In this document: positions 8,868-18,085 of the stretch, piece by piece
Layout of the letters: each line of letters begins with the position of its first letter
Position numbering within the stretch: the stretch's first letter is position 1
Assembly (NCBI GenBank): GCA_029260555.1
Contig: JAJDCZ010000039.1
Location: forward strand, 1 to 53,044
Direction of reading: 5' to 3'
DNA: 53,044 bases
From: Phycisphaerales bacterium
GTDB taxonomy: Bacteria; Planctomycetota; Phycisphaerae; Phycisphaerales; UBA1924
Program-made: the position numbers and the translations under genes
Notes under the pieces: generated by a model
The model's input: the letters and a program-made list of their open reading frames with translations, nothing else
The model's database searches: none
Told to the model about the DNA's origin: nothing

Positions 8868-10307
8868 ATGATGTCGATCAGGTCAGCTACTTTAGCTTCG
8901 ATCGTTTTGTTTGCTGGGCTTGCGATTCCCGCGCTGGCAGCACGGGATGCAATAGATGTTCAGCCTGGTGGGCAGGGGCAGTGGGTTCATGGCTGCTTTG
9001 GCGATGAGACGGGGGCTCTCAGTGGCGGAAAGCTGTGGACGGAAGTACCACCCATACTCATGCCAGAGGGTGATTCAGGGCAAAGGGCTACCAATGAAAA
9101 CCGCCTTGATCTGGTCATTGTCGGCGATGGGTATACCGCTGGCGAGCTGGCTCAGTACGATGCGGATGTCAGCAATGTCATCAACAACTTCTTTATATAC
9201 GAGCCTTTCGTTTCGTATGAGCCTTACTTCCTGATTACCAAGGTTGATGTCATTTCCAACGAGTCCGGCGTGGATAACGATCCCTCACCAGGCATCAACC
9301 GGGACACAGCTCTGGATATGACCTTCTGGTGCTCGGGGATAGAACGGCTGCTGTGTGTGAATGTTTCCAAGGCTTATGCAGAAGCGTTTGGCGGCTCTGC
9401 CAATGTAGATCAGGTGCTCGCAATCGCCAACTCCAGCAAGTATGGCGGGGCGGGTTATTCATCAAGCAACCTCGGTACTCTCTCGGGGCAGAACAGTGCC
9501 TCGGTCGAAGTTGCTATTCATGAAATGGGTCACAGTCTGGGGGATCTGGCGGATGAGTATACCTATGGCGGGGATACGAACTGGCCCGGCGGTGAGCCAA
9601 ATGAGCCAAACAACTCGATCTACGATGCGCCGACCATGAACCTGTTGCAGACCAAATGGTGGCAATGGGAAGGCGATGCTGACAGCCGATTTGACAGCCC
9701 CGTCGGGCACTATGTCGGTGCTCACTACAGCCAGTTTGGCATCTACCGCCCAAGCAACAACTCAAACATGCGCGCGCTCTATCGCAAGTTCAACGCACCA
9801 TCAGCTGAGTCTTTGATCGTCAACATCTATCGCCATGTCACGCCGATCGACGGCTACTCGCCTGGCAACCTCAGCCCGCTTACTGGCAGTGAAATCGTAA
9901 CGGTCTCGCCAATGCAGCCCTTCGGCCATAACTTGACAGTCTCCTGGACATTGGACGGCGCGCCCATTCCCGGCGTAGGAGATCAAACCAGTATCGACCT
10001 GTCCACGCTTTCGCTCTCGGGCCTGTACGCACTGGTTGCAACGGTTGTTGACCCAACAGACATGGTTCGTAACGAGAGCCTGCGCGACACCTTCCTGACA
10101 GAAACGGTTTCGTGGACAATCGATGCGGCAGCTTGCACGAATCCGGCTGACATCAATGGCGATGGCGTTATCGATGTTCTTGATTTCTTTGCGTTCATCG
10201 TTGCCTTTGACAATGGCGATCCCGCTGCGGACCTTGATGGCAACGGCGTGATTGATGTTCTGGACTTCTTCGCGTTTGTCTCATTGTTCAACGATGGATG
10301 TCCGTAA
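8868..10307 (+). CDS. Secreted M64-family metallopeptidase with C-terminal dockerin-like module
   Basis: Protein of 479 residues. The start is taken at 8868 (MMSIRSATLAS...), or the adjacent ATG at 8871, after GAGGAGAATC. It is followed by a signal peptide ending near ALAARD. The body matches peptidase family M64 (IgA Peptidase M64): an opening DLVIVGDGYTAGE, and the zinc site HEMGHSLGDLADEY (HExxH plus a downstream Asp/Glu). The C-terminus after AACTNPADINGDG carries two 12-residue Ca-binding loops (DINGDGVIDVLD and DLDGNGVIDVLD) and ends ...DGCP. This dockerin type I-like module occurs on many Phycisphaerae exported proteins and recurs here on the FG-GAP protein. Likely an extracellular or surface protease; its substrate is unknown. 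Confidence 0.87.
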   Translation: MMSIRSATLASIVLFAGLAIPALAARDAIDVQPGGQGQWVHGCFGDETGALSGGKLWTEVPPILMPEGDSGQRATNENRLDLVIVGDGYTAGELAQYDADVSNVINNFFIYEPFVSYEPYFLITKVDVISNESGVDNDPSPGINRDTALDMTFWCSGIERLLCVNVSKAYAEAFGGSANVDQVLAIANSSKYGGAGYSSSNLGTLSGQNSASVEVAIHEMGHSLGDLADEYTYGGDTNWPGGEPNEPNNSIYDAPTMNLLQTKWWQWEGDADSRFDSPVGHYVGAHYSQFGIYRPSNNSNMRALYRKFNAPSAESLIVNIYRHVTPIDGYSPGNLSPLTGSEIVTVSPMQPFGHNLTVSWTLDGAPIPGVGDQTSIDLSTLSLSGLYALVATVVDPTDMVRNESLRDTFLTETVSWTIDAAACTNPADINGDGVIDVLDFFAFIVAFDNGDPAADLDGNGVIDVLDFFAFVSLFNDGCP

Positions 10308-10472
10308 GCACAAGTAGTCAGGTGAACTCATAATGCCAGACCCTCTGCATATCTGTTATTGAACAGGAAAGGAATTGATCCTGAAAGTCACTAAATTCAA
10401 AGTCTAGATAATCTCCAATACCAGTTTGGTCACATCGTCAACGTAGACGAGACTGCATATCATTTGATACCA

Positions 10473-11234
10473 ATGAATCCCCAGTGCAAGCTACAGATGC
10501 CCGGCTGCGGCGGGAAGATGATCAAGTCACACATCGTGCCTAGAGCATTCTACAAACCCATGTTGCAAGGCTCAGGTTATGCGAAGGTGATCACAAATAA
10601 ACCAGGCTCGTACGATACGAATACGCATAATGGTATCTACGACACTTCACTTGTCTGTGAAAATTGTGAACGGTTATTCGATCGCTACGATAAGCATGCC
10701 AGTTCGGTGCTACTAGAGACAGACTGGGACAATGACCCTGCACACTTATCCAGTGATCATTCGAAGAGTCTGCTCGCTTATATGCTGCCTTCAACTCGCG
10801 GACCTTGCCTCAAAATGTTTGCGATGATGACACTGTGGCGAATGGCAGCCTCCGATCGACCAGAGTATGAAAACATTTCGATTGGACCCCACTTGAAGCG
10901 GTTGCGTGATACGATTGTTCGTAAAGAAAATGGAGGGCATGAAGATTGGAGCGTTGTTTTGTCACGGTTCACTGGCCCTCCATTGACACAACCAGACATT
11001 GATCCCAAGAAGGCGTTCTTGAATTCTCATAGCGTTCGTATTTGTGGATGTAATTGCATCAAGATGTATCTCGCAGATATAATCATTCATATCAAAGTTG
11101 ATCAACGCTATTTCGAGAGGCCGATGTCAACATTTGTTATCTCCGATGGTCAACCGTTATATGTTATTGCTCGGTCATTTGAGTCGAGCAAGGAACTCAG
11201 TGCGTTATATAAGATAGTGAATAAGCCGAGATAG
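10473..11234 (+). CDS. HNH-like zinc-ribbon hypothetical protein (SHIVP family)
   Basis: Protein of 253 residues, starting at ATG 10473 (a TTG three codons upstream is less likely). The N-terminus has the signature of a widespread uncharacterised family: a first Cys pair (CKLQMPGC), the motif KSHIVPRAFYK, then VCENCERLFDRYDKHA. The spacing of Cys pairs with the SHIxP His resembles an HNH/treble-clef zinc finger, so nuclease activity is possible but unproven. A second Cys cluster (CGCNC) lies near residue 190. It stands alone between the M64 gene and mnmG. Members of this family often sit in accessory regions; a defence role would be speculation. Confidence 0.6.
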   Translation: MNPQCKLQMPGCGGKMIKSHIVPRAFYKPMLQGSGYAKVITNKPGSYDTNTHNGIYDTSLVCENCERLFDRYDKHASSVLLETDWDNDPAHLSSDHSKSLLAYMLPSTRGPCLKMFAMMTLWRMAASDRPEYENISIGPHLKRLRDTIVRKENGGHEDWSVVLSRFTGPPLTQPDIDPKKAFLNSHSVRICGCNCIKMYLADIIIHIKVDQRYFERPMSTFVISDGQPLYVIARSFESSKELSALYKIVNKPR

Positions 11235-11270
11235 ACCTAACTTGCCGATAGATGTCATTCATGGAGTGCT

Positions 11271-13199
11271 TCAGGCTGAGGCTTGGGCGTGTCGTTTGGT
11301 GTGCACCGAGAGCAGCAGCAGGTCTGCGGGTGTGACACCTTCAAGGCGGCTGGCCTGGCCGAAGGTGTCTGGGCGGAACCGTGACAAGGCTTCGGTTGCT
11401 TCTGCGCGCAGGCCAACAACACTGGCGTAGTCCAGTGATGCGGGCAGCTTCTTGCGCTCCATCTCCTGTTGACGGCGATTCTGGTTGAGCTGCCTGGTCA
11501 CATACGCTTCATAGCGCCGATTCGCCAGCACCGTCCCCAGCACCGCCTTGTCCAGCAGTTCCTTGTCACCCAGTTTTGCAGCTATCAACTGCTCGATCAT
11601 GCCCTGGTCTGCATCAGGTCTGCACAGCACGCGCGACAATGGCTCGCGATCAATCTCGATCGCATCAATCGCAAGATTGATTTGCTCTATCAGCCGGGTT
11701 CTTTGTGCAAAATGTTGTATGCGCTGTGTGCCTGGTGCGGTCCCCTGAAGCAACCCAAGATCAATTGCCCTTTGCGAGAGTCGATCCGGTGCGTTATCCG
11801 GGCGAAGTGTCAGGCGGTGCTCAGCCCGGCTGGTAAACATGCGGTAAGGCTCCACCGGCGTCTTGGTGACCAGATCATCCATCATCACGCCGATGTACGC
11901 TTCGCTGCGATCCAGAATGATCAGTTCCTGATTGCGAACATGGTGAACAGCGTTAATCCCTGCAAGGAGCCCTTGTCCAGCAGCTTCTTCGTAGCCACTG
12001 GTGCCATTGATCTGCCCGGCAAGGAAAAGACCATCAACGAGTTTGGTCATGGTGGATGCGTGGATCTGGTGGGGGCGGACCATGTCGTATTCCACAGCGT
12101 ACCCATGTTGAGCGATGATGGCATTGTCACATCCCGGCAGGAGCTTGACGATCTGTTCCTGAACATCAACAGGCAGACTCGTAGAGATGCCATTGGCGTA
12201 GATCCAGTCGGTTTGCAGGCTTTCGGGTTCGAGGAAGACGGTGTGGCTGTCGCGTTCTTCAAAGCGAACGACTTTGTCTTCGATCGCGGGGCAGTATCGT
12301 GGGCCGGTGCCCTGGATTGTGCCGCTGTACATGGGGGCGCGGTGCAGGTTGTTGCGGATGATTTCGTGGATCTGGGCGTTGGTGGAGGTGATGGCACATT
12401 CAACTTGCTGAAGAAATGGAAAGCGATCAATGTGCAGCTCGCCCAAAGCCCAGCCGATGTTCGACAACTCGCTGAAAGGCGTGGGCGATGCATCGCTTTG
12501 TTGCATTTCAAGAGCGGACAGATCAAGACTGCTTGCCAAAAGGCGCGGGGGGGTGCCGGTTTTAAGTCTGCCCAGTTCAAAGCCCAGCGCTTCAAGGCAT
12601 TGGCTCATGTTGTTGCAGGTCTGTTCGTTGACGCGGCCGCCGGGGGTTTTCTTCTCGCCCGTGTGCATGAGCCCGCGCATAAATGTGCCTGTCGTCAGGA
12701 TCACCGCACCGGCATGAAGCTCCCTGCGTGAACCCGCAGCATCAACCAGACGAACGCTGGTGATTGTGCCGTCACATATTCCAAAGTCTTGCACAGCACC
12801 TGAAACCACGCGAATCTCAGTTCGGGCACGAATCATTGCCTGAACGGTTTGTTCGTAAGCAAGTTTGTCACACTGGGCGCGCAAGCCTCGCACTGCTGGG
12901 CCTCTGGACATATTCAGAATCTTGAAGTTCAACCCCGATGCATCCGCAGCCAGCCCCATCAGCCCGCCCATCGCGTCGATCTCGCGCACAAGCTGCCCCT
13001 TGGCCAGCCCGCCGATGGCAGGGTTACAGCTCATCACGCCAATCTTTGATGGATCAAGCGTCACCAGTGCCACCAGAGGCCGACCCCGCTCAGCAGACTC
13101 CTGAGTCAGCAGATTGGCAGCAGCCCACACTGCTTCTACACCAGCGTGCCCGCCTCCAACCACAATCACATGGTACTGTTCGCCTTTCATCACACGCAT
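11271..13199 (-). CDS. mnmG: tRNA uridine-34 carboxymethylaminomethyl modification enzyme MnmG
   Basis: Protein of 642 residues, the usual length of MnmG (GidA). It makes the cmnm5U34 modification with MnmE, using FAD and methylenetetrahydrofolate. Visible motifs: the FAD-binding VIVVGGGHAGVEA at the N-terminus, SCNPAIGGLAKGQLVREID, a long conserved RGPAVRGLRAQCDK, RLKTGTPPRL, and GYEEAAGQGLLAGINA. The C-terminal helical domain ends with FGQASRLEGVTPADLLLL. A short extra segment (ANLLTQESAERGRPL) sits between the FAD motif and the next strand. ATG 13199 is used; ATG 13190 is equally possible. It runs convergent with the HNH-like gene and divergent from the acetyltransferase (45-base gap). Confidence 0.96.
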   Translation of the reverse strand: MRVMKGEQYHVIVVGGGHAGVEAVWAAANLLTQESAERGRPLVALVTLDPSKIGVMSCNPAIGGLAKGQLVREIDAMGGLMGLAADASGLNFKILNMSRGPAVRGLRAQCDKLAYEQTVQAMIRARTEIRVVSGAVQDFGICDGTITSVRLVDAAGSRRELHAGAVILTTGTFMRGLMHTGEKKTPGGRVNEQTCNNMSQCLEALGFELGRLKTGTPPRLLASSLDLSALEMQQSDASPTPFSELSNIGWALGELHIDRFPFLQQVECAITSTNAQIHEIIRNNLHRAPMYSGTIQGTGPRYCPAIEDKVVRFEERDSHTVFLEPESLQTDWIYANGISTSLPVDVQEQIVKLLPGCDNAIIAQHGYAVEYDMVRPHQIHASTMTKLVDGLFLAGQINGTSGYEEAAGQGLLAGINAVHHVRNQELIILDRSEAYIGVMMDDLVTKTPVEPYRMFTSRAEHRLTLRPDNAPDRLSQRAIDLGLLQGTAPGTQRIQHFAQRTRLIEQINLAIDAIEIDREPLSRVLCRPDADQGMIEQLIAAKLGDKELLDKAVLGTVLANRRYEAYVTRQLNQNRRQQEMERKKLPASLDYASVVGLRAEATEALSRFRPDTFGQASRLEGVTPADLLLLSVHTKRHAQASA

Positions 13200-13244
13200 C
13201 GTAGAACCTGTGCCTCGCTGTCAGCCAGTGATTACAATCAGACC

Positions 13245-13811
13245 ATGCTTATTCGCTGTGCCCATGAATCAGATTTGCAAGCCATCACAGATATTTCAAA
13301 CCATTACATCGCCAATACGATCATCCATTTTGCGACTCAGCCTGTCACACTCGATGAAACAGCACAGGATTATCAGCGAACCCACAAGGCCCATCCCTGG
13401 CTGGTCGCAGTGGATGCAAACAATGCTGAAGAAGTCCTGGGGTTTGCCCGAAGCTCTCTCTGGAAGGGCCGATGTGCCTATGACTGGGCTGCTGAGATCA
13501 GTGTCTATGTCAAGCCCACAGCCCAGCGTCAAGGTCTTGCCAGGCGTTTATATCAAAGGCTCTTTGCCATTCTCTTTGCACAGGGTTACCACACGCTGAT
13601 TGCAGGCATCGCACTGCCCAATGAACCCAGTGTGCGCTTGCACGAAGCGATGGGCATGACGCATCTGGGCACATTTGAGCGCGTGGGCTACAAAATGAAT
13701 CAGTGGATTGATGTGGGCTACTGGCAGAAGCAGCTTGTCGAGTCTGATGATCAACCGGGCGGGGTTATTTCGGTTGATGAAGCACTCGCCAGGATGAAAG
13801 AATCGGGATGA
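13245..13811 (+). CDS. GNAT-family N-acetyltransferase, phosphinothricin-acetyltransferase-like
   Basis: Protein of 188 residues beginning MLIRCAHESDL. It has the GNAT core of the PAT/MddA subgroup: HYIANTIIHF near the N-terminus, the acetyl-CoA loop VKPTAQRQGLARRLY (Q/R-x-x-G-x-A/G), and SVRLHEAMGMTHLGTFERVGYKM, which is typical of phosphinothricin and methionine-sulfoximine acetyltransferases. The true substrate is not predictable, and resistance need not be its role. The longer frame from 13146 is rejected because the family alignment begins exactly at ATG 13245. Confidence 0.88.
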   Translation: MLIRCAHESDLQAITDISNHYIANTIIHFATQPVTLDETAQDYQRTHKAHPWLVAVDANNAEEVLGFARSSLWKGRCAYDWAAEISVYVKPTAQRQGLARRLYQRLFAILFAQGYHTLIAGIALPNEPSVRLHEAMGMTHLGTFERVGYKMNQWIDVGYWQKQLVESDDQPGGVISVDEALARMKESG

Positions 13812-13823
13812 TTCTGTTCAGCA

Positions 13824-15284
13824 TCAGTGTGCGTTTTTGTTGACAAAGCCTCTGAAGATCGTGAGCCAGAGAATCTTCATATCAAAGCCCAGCGACCAGT
13901 TTCTGACATAGAAAAGGTCATACTGAAGCCGCTTGCGAAGTGAGGTATCGCCTCGCAGCCCCTGAACCTGAGCCCAGCCTGTCATGCCTGCACGGACATG
14001 CTGACGGAGCATGTACCCGCGCCAGTCCTCGCGAAAGCGGTTGATCAGTTCAGGTCTTTCCGGGCGAGGTCCAACCAGCGACATCTGGCCTTTGACGACA
14101 TTGAGTAGCTGAGGCAGCTCGTCCAGAGATGTCTTTCTGAGCCATCTGCCGATAGGCGTCACGCGTGAATCATCTCGCTTGGTCCACATCGCAGGCCCAG
14201 CTTCATCAGCAACATGGTACATGGTGCGGAACTTGTAGATCTTGAAGGTCTGCCCACCCAGGCTGACGCGTCGTTGTTTGAAAATCATGGGGCCGGGGCT
14301 TGTGCGTCTGACAATCAAGCCAATAAGGACCAGCAATGGCATGAGAAGCACAAGCCCCAGGCTTGCCCCTGCAACATCGACAATGCGTTTGGTGATCCCG
14401 CCCAGTCCCGTGGTTGGTGATTCGCGATAGCTCAGGATCGGCATGCCATCCAGCTCGCCCAGCACCATCCGCTGAGGCAGATACCGAGGCTGAACATCGG
14501 GCACGATGCGCACATCAAGTGCAAACCGGTCAAGGCTTTTAAGCACGCGAGGCATGATCGCAGCCCGTCGATTCGGAATCGCCAGATACACCGCATCAAC
14601 CGGGTCTGACTCGAGCACACGCTGAAGATCCGAAATCCCGCCCAGCACAGGTCGGCCCAGGCATGTCTGATGGAAGGCCTGATCTGAGTGGTCCACGAAA
14701 TACTTGACATGGATGCCCGTCCACGAGTTGCGATCCAGCGTCTGGCACACGATTCGGCCCAACCTGCCCGTACCCACAATTGCAACATGGCGCAGGTTTC
14801 GGCCTCTCTTGCGAATCTGCCGAAGCGTCAAACGGAAAATCACCCGATGGATCGTCAAGAACAAAGGCAGCCCGATCGCCAGCAAACCAAACTGCAATCG
14901 ACCCGCATCGACAGTCATGCCCATGATGGTCGCTGGGCCATAACCCTTGCCCCCGATCAACTCGTCGTTGCCAAACGCCCACAAGACAACAATCAGCGAG
15001 GCGGTTGCGATCATGGTTGCCTTGAGGATCTGCAAAGACTCGCCAATGATCGAAGAATGATCGCGCCGAGGCTTGTAAAGACCAAATGCCCACATCAGCA
15101 GAATCGTCAAGGGAACCGCTGATATGACCATGGGCTCTTTAAAGTAGTTCTCCCAGCTTTGAGGCCAGAACCCTTCGATCAGCATTCGGCGCAGCATCCA
15201 GGCTGCATAGCAAGCTGAGGCAGCGACCAGACTGTCAACCAGACTGAGAAGGATCGCAAAGGCTTGGTGTTGTTGCTTGAGCAC
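13824..15284 (-). CDS. Exopolysaccharide polyprenyl glycosylphosphotransferase (WcaJ-like)
   Basis: Protein of 486 residues that transfers a sugar-1-phosphate to undecaprenyl phosphate, the first step of exopolysaccharide repeat assembly. The N-terminus has four or five membrane segments. A Rossmann-like domain follows (VAIVGTGRLGRIV). The C-terminal bacterial sugar transferase domain has KRIVDVAGASLGLV, FKIYKFRTM, LRKTSLDELPQLLNV and GMTGWAQVQGLRGDT. It starts with GTG at 15284 after AGAGGA. No other capsule genes lie nearby, so it may initiate a pathway encoded elsewhere. It ends 13 bases from the convergent acetyltransferase gene. Confidence 0.92.
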   Translation of the reverse strand: MLKQQHQAFAILLSLVDSLVAASACYAAWMLRRMLIEGFWPQSWENYFKEPMVISAVPLTILLMWAFGLYKPRRDHSSIIGESLQILKATMIATASLIVVLWAFGNDELIGGKGYGPATIMGMTVDAGRLQFGLLAIGLPLFLTIHRVIFRLTLRQIRKRGRNLRHVAIVGTGRLGRIVCQTLDRNSWTGIHVKYFVDHSDQAFHQTCLGRPVLGGISDLQRVLESDPVDAVYLAIPNRRAAIMPRVLKSLDRFALDVRIVPDVQPRYLPQRMVLGELDGMPILSYRESPTTGLGGITKRIVDVAGASLGLVLLMPLLVLIGLIVRRTSPGPMIFKQRRVSLGGQTFKIYKFRTMYHVADEAGPAMWTKRDDSRVTPIGRWLRKTSLDELPQLLNVVKGQMSLVGPRPERPELINRFREDWRGYMLRQHVRAGMTGWAQVQGLRGDTSLRKRLQYDLFYVRNWSLGFDMKILWLTIFRGFVNKNAH

Positions 15285-15417
15285 CGTAGCATCCTCTCTT
15301 GTGCGCCCATCAGCGGTGATTCGGATCAGCCTACAAGCCAGCTGAGGAATTTCGCTGCGATTATACTTGGTTTTTCATCAGGCTGCTGCGTATTTTGCAG
15401 ATTGAACCAACCCACGA

Positions 15418-16449
15418 TCAATCCTCAGCCTGATCCTGTGAGGGCCAGCCTGTCCCATGGCGGGGCGTTGGCTGGACCTGCCCGATCTTCTCAAGTGTCT
15501 GGAGCATGGTGTCGTCAAGCACTTCGATCGGAGGCGGCACGATTCTAGCCTTGATATAGAGGTCGCCACGGGTTCCTTTGGAATCTTTGATACCTTTGCC
15601 CTTGAGCCTCAGCTTCGTGCCTGAACTCGTCTGCTCGGGCACCGTCAACATTACCGCTTCATCAAGCGTCGGAACCGCCACCCGTGCTCCCAGAGCCGCT
15701 TCTGTGATCGTCAAAGGCAGGGTCAATGACAAATCCAGATTTGAACCAGGCACCCGGCTGAACAGAGGATGGCTCCCAACTTGCACCGTGATGATCAAAT
15801 CGCCCGCTGCCCCCCCCACCCCCCCCATCCCCCCGCCCCCCCCATGTGGTGTGTGCCCCTCGCCTCGCACACGAAGCCTGGCTCCATCAGCAATGCCTGC
15901 GGGAATGGTGACATCAAGAGTCTTGGTCGATTCGCCACTGGGCACACGGACATGCTCCACGCCTCCTCTGACAGCAGTCATGAAACTCACCTGGATCTCC
16001 ACGCGATGATCACGCCCACGAACCTGAGCCCGATTCCCCGCCGCCCCGCCGCCGCCGCTCCCAACACCCGGCCCACTTCCTGAAAACCCGCCAAAGCCTC
16101 GCCCTTTGCTGCCAAAGAACGAATCAAACACTGATCCCAGATCGTCATATTCCCCTCTGCCAACACCCGGCGTTCCGCCTCCGAAGTGGACATTCCACCC
16201 TTCTGGTGAGCCTCCGGATGCAGCGCCTTTGACGCCAGCATGGCCGAACTGGTCATAGGAAGCTCGTTTATCCGTATCGCAAAGCACTTCGTAGGCTTCT
16301 TGTATTTCCGTAAAGCGTTTGAGAGCATCCTCGGCTTTATTCTTGTCGGGGTGGTATTTGGCAGCGAGCTTGCGGTAGGCCCGCTTGATCTGATCCTGGG
16401 TTGCATCTCTTTTTACACCCAGCACGCTGTAGTAGTCTTTGTTGCTCAT
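15418..16449 (-). CDS. DnaJ-class co-chaperone lacking the zinc finger (CbpA-like)
   Basis: Protein of 343 residues. The J-domain occupies residues 4-70 with the HPD motif (KYHPDKNK), which stimulates DnaK ATPase. A Gly/Phe-rich linker follows, then two C-terminal substrate-binding beta domains ([17 protein letters not shown]...; [18 protein letters not shown]). There are no CxxCxGxG repeats, so it is type II (CbpA/DnaJ2) rather than canonical DnaJ. Between the two halves of the first beta domain sits a long glycine run encoded by a C-rich tract on the plus strand (15809-15843). It probably tolerates length changes. Confidence 0.92.
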   Translation of the reverse strand: MSNKDYYSVLGVKRDATQDQIKRAYRKLAAKYHPDKNKAEDALKRFTEIQEAYEVLCDTDKRASYDQFGHAGVKGAASGGSPEGWNVHFGGGTPGVGRGEYDDLGSVFDSFFGSKGRGFGGFSGSGPGVGSGGGGAAGNRAQVRGRDHRVEIQVSFMTAVRGGVEHVRVPSGESTKTLDVTIPAGIADGARLRVRGEGHTPHGGGGGMGGVGGAAGDLIITVQVGSHPLFSRVPGSNLDLSLTLPLTITEAALGARVAVPTLDEAVMLTVPEQTSSGTKLRLKGKGIKDSKGTRGDLYIKARIVPPPIEVLDDTMLQTLEKIGQVQPTPRHGTGWPSQDQAED

Positions 16450-16558
16450 CGAGTCACTCTAAGCATCCACACAACATTCGTCACCACACCTGATTCGGAC
16501 AAACTACCCGTCCTAGAATAGAACTATTTCAGATAACGGACCTTTGGAGCGTGTTTTC

Positions 16559-16957
16559 ATGTCTCACGATCATGCAAATAAAGACTTAGGCGACCCCACG
16601 GTAACAGTTCGATTTCACCTTGAAGACCCCGATGCTCTGACAGATTCGGGCAAGGCTGATATCGAACTCAAAGCAGCTGTGGGAGATACCCTGCTCGATC
16701 TGGCCTTGAACAATGGCATCAACATCGAGCATTCCTGTGGCGGGGTCTGCGCCTGCTCAACCTGTCACATCCATGTGACCCAAGGCATGAATCAGCTCTC
16801 TGAAGCTGAAGAAGAAGAAGAAGACCGCGTCGAAGAAGCACCCGGCTTGCAGATTAACTCCCGTCTGGCATGCCAGTGCGAAATCAAAGGCCAAGGCCTC
16901 ATCGAAGTCACCATCCCCGCTTGGAATCGCAACGCAGTCAAAGAAGTGCCTCACTAG
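16559..16957 (+). CDS. ISC-type [2Fe-2S] ferredoxin
   Basis: Electron carrier of 132 residues, longer than the usual 110 because of an N-terminal tail. The four cluster ligands are visible: HSCGGVCACSTCHIHV gives Cys-x5-Cys-x2-Cys, and the fourth is in SRLACQCEI. The region LSEAEEEEEDRVEEAPGLQINSR (split here only by length) is the acidic helix of adrenodoxin/Fdx-type ferredoxins, which serve Fe-S assembly or P450s. ATG 16559 is chosen: GGAG lies nine bases upstream and the frame start at 16544 has no site. No isc genes adjoin. It is divergent from the DnaJ gene. Confidence 0.9.
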   Translation: MSHDHANKDLGDPTVTVRFHLEDPDALTDSGKADIELKAAVGDTLLDLALNNGINIEHSCGGVCACSTCHIHVTQGMNQLSEAEEEEEDRVEEAPGLQINSRLACQCEIKGQGLIEVTIPAWNRNAVKEVPH

Positions 16958-16959
16958 GG

Positions 16960-16991
16960 TACGGTCAAACGCCCAACGAGCCGCGACCGTA
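16960..16991 (+). repeat. Inverted repeat just after the ferredoxin stop codon
   Basis: TACGGTC (16960-16966) and GACCGTA (16985-16991) are perfect 7-base complements around an 18-base loop, directly after the ferredoxin stop. No T-run follows, so it is not a standard intrinsic terminator. The sequence CGAGCCGCGACCGTAAGGGAG is, from memory, like a repeat scattered between genes of some planctomycetes, but I cannot confirm that here. Confidence 0.45.
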
Positions 16992-16996
16992 AGGGA

Positions 16997-17303
16997 GTGT
17001 TCTTTTCAGCGTATTTTCCATTTTTGATCCCTGACGGCTGCGGCTGGTCAGACCCTGATTTCCATGATCTGGGTGCACTGCATACTCGTACTCTTGCAAC
17101 TTCACAGGTTCAGTATCCTTGGTCATACCTGGCTCCACACTTCTTGGTGTGTGAGTATGTCGTCACATATAAGTACAAATACGACGAGCAAGCTGTAGTA
17201 CACGAATTGTCTTACAAATCCTGTGGCGATCGGGTATCCTGCCTACTGGAACATTGAGCAGGTTCCGGGATCAGAAGTTGTTGGGGTTCGCTATGGAGAC
17301 TCA
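16997..17303 (+). pseudogene. Possible frameshifted remnant upstream of the small membrane protein
   Basis: One frame reads ...CEYVVTYKYKYDEQAVVHE up to about 17215. A different frame continues NPVAIGYPAYWNIEQVPGSE...VRYGDS and stops at 17303-17305, immediately before the next ATG. Each half looks protein-like and neither is complete, so this may be one gene with a frameshift near 17210. No family recognised. It accounts for the 349-base stretch before 17307. Confidence 0.25.
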
Positions 17304-17306
17304 TAG

Positions 17307-17801
17307 ATGAACATTGACAATGAAACGAAGGTGTCCCCTTCAGGCAAGCCAAAGCGCAAGACGGTTCTCAGACTTGGCGTGATCTGCCTCCTCGGAGGCG
17401 TAGCAATTGTCGCGTTGCTTGGCTCTCTTTATGTCTATCGCGTACCCGTTCGTCTTGAGGTCTATCCGGGTAATCGCTACAAGATCGTCACCGCCTTCAT
17501 TTGGCCGACACTCCGATCCAATCTTGATGACCTTCCCAAGAATGTTGATATCGTGAGTTTCTACCCCGATGGCACGCGCGTCGATGGCCTCGTGTGGTGG
17601 AACACCACCGATCTCGCTTCTCGCAGCCTAGGTGGTCTCATGCCGTTTTCGGTGCAGAGGATTTGGGGATCATGGTACAGGGTGGATCGTGAGATGGCTC
17701 ATGTAGAGATTCACTTCATCGAAGGGAGTAATTACCCAACGACTCAGCCCGGAGAATCATTCGAGACAATTTTAATGACTTTACTTCCCATTCGATATTG
17801 A
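17307..17801 (+). CDS. Hypothetical protein with one N-terminal membrane segment
   Basis: Protein of 164 residues that I do not recognise. A basic N-terminus (SGKPKRKTVLRLG) is followed by one membrane segment (VICLLGGVAIVALLGSLYVY, about 29-48) and an exported domain of about 115 residues with many Tyr and Trp. It is most likely anchored in the inner membrane and facing outward. The ATG follows the stop of the possible broken frame upstream with no gap. An intrinsic terminator lies about 170 bases downstream. Confidence 0.6.
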   Translation: MNIDNETKVSPSGKPKRKTVLRLGVICLLGGVAIVALLGSLYVYRVPVRLEVYPGNRYKIVTAFIWPTLRSNLDDLPKNVDIVSFYPDGTRVDGLVWWNTTDLASRSLGGLMPFSVQRIWGSWYRVDREMAHVEIHFIEGSNYPTTQPGESFETILMTLLPIRY

Positions 17802-17972
17802 TTTGTTTCCAACGATTCAGCACTCAACAGAAAGGCTCGCAACGAAACGGAACAGGTTGCCCTGTCCCTTGCGCAGCTTAAACATAGCTATTCATGCCTG
17901 ACTTTTGACTTCATACGAGCCAAAGAAGACAACCCAACCCCCCAACCCCTCCAGCTGCCATGCTTTGGATAA

Positions 17973-17998
17973 AGCTCGCCCTTTCGGCGAGTTTTTCT
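17973..17998 (+). terminator. Rho-independent terminator
   Basis: Perfect 6-bp stem CTCGCC (17975-17980) / GGCGAG (17986-17991) with a CTTTC loop, followed by TTTTTCTT. It would end transcription of the small membrane protein gene and insulate the FG-GAP gene. Confidence 0.85.
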
Positions 17999-18085
17999 TC
18001 AAATTGAGGCTTGCGTGCCAACGGCTCTTATTGTAGAGTAAGTGGTCCTGAATGCAAAGCACCATTAATAACTGGAGTCAGGCTC

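Noticed and set aside
11469..12731. 420-codon plus-strand frame
   Set aside because: It is antisense to mnmG, whose protein family match is certain; no ribosome binding site or motif.
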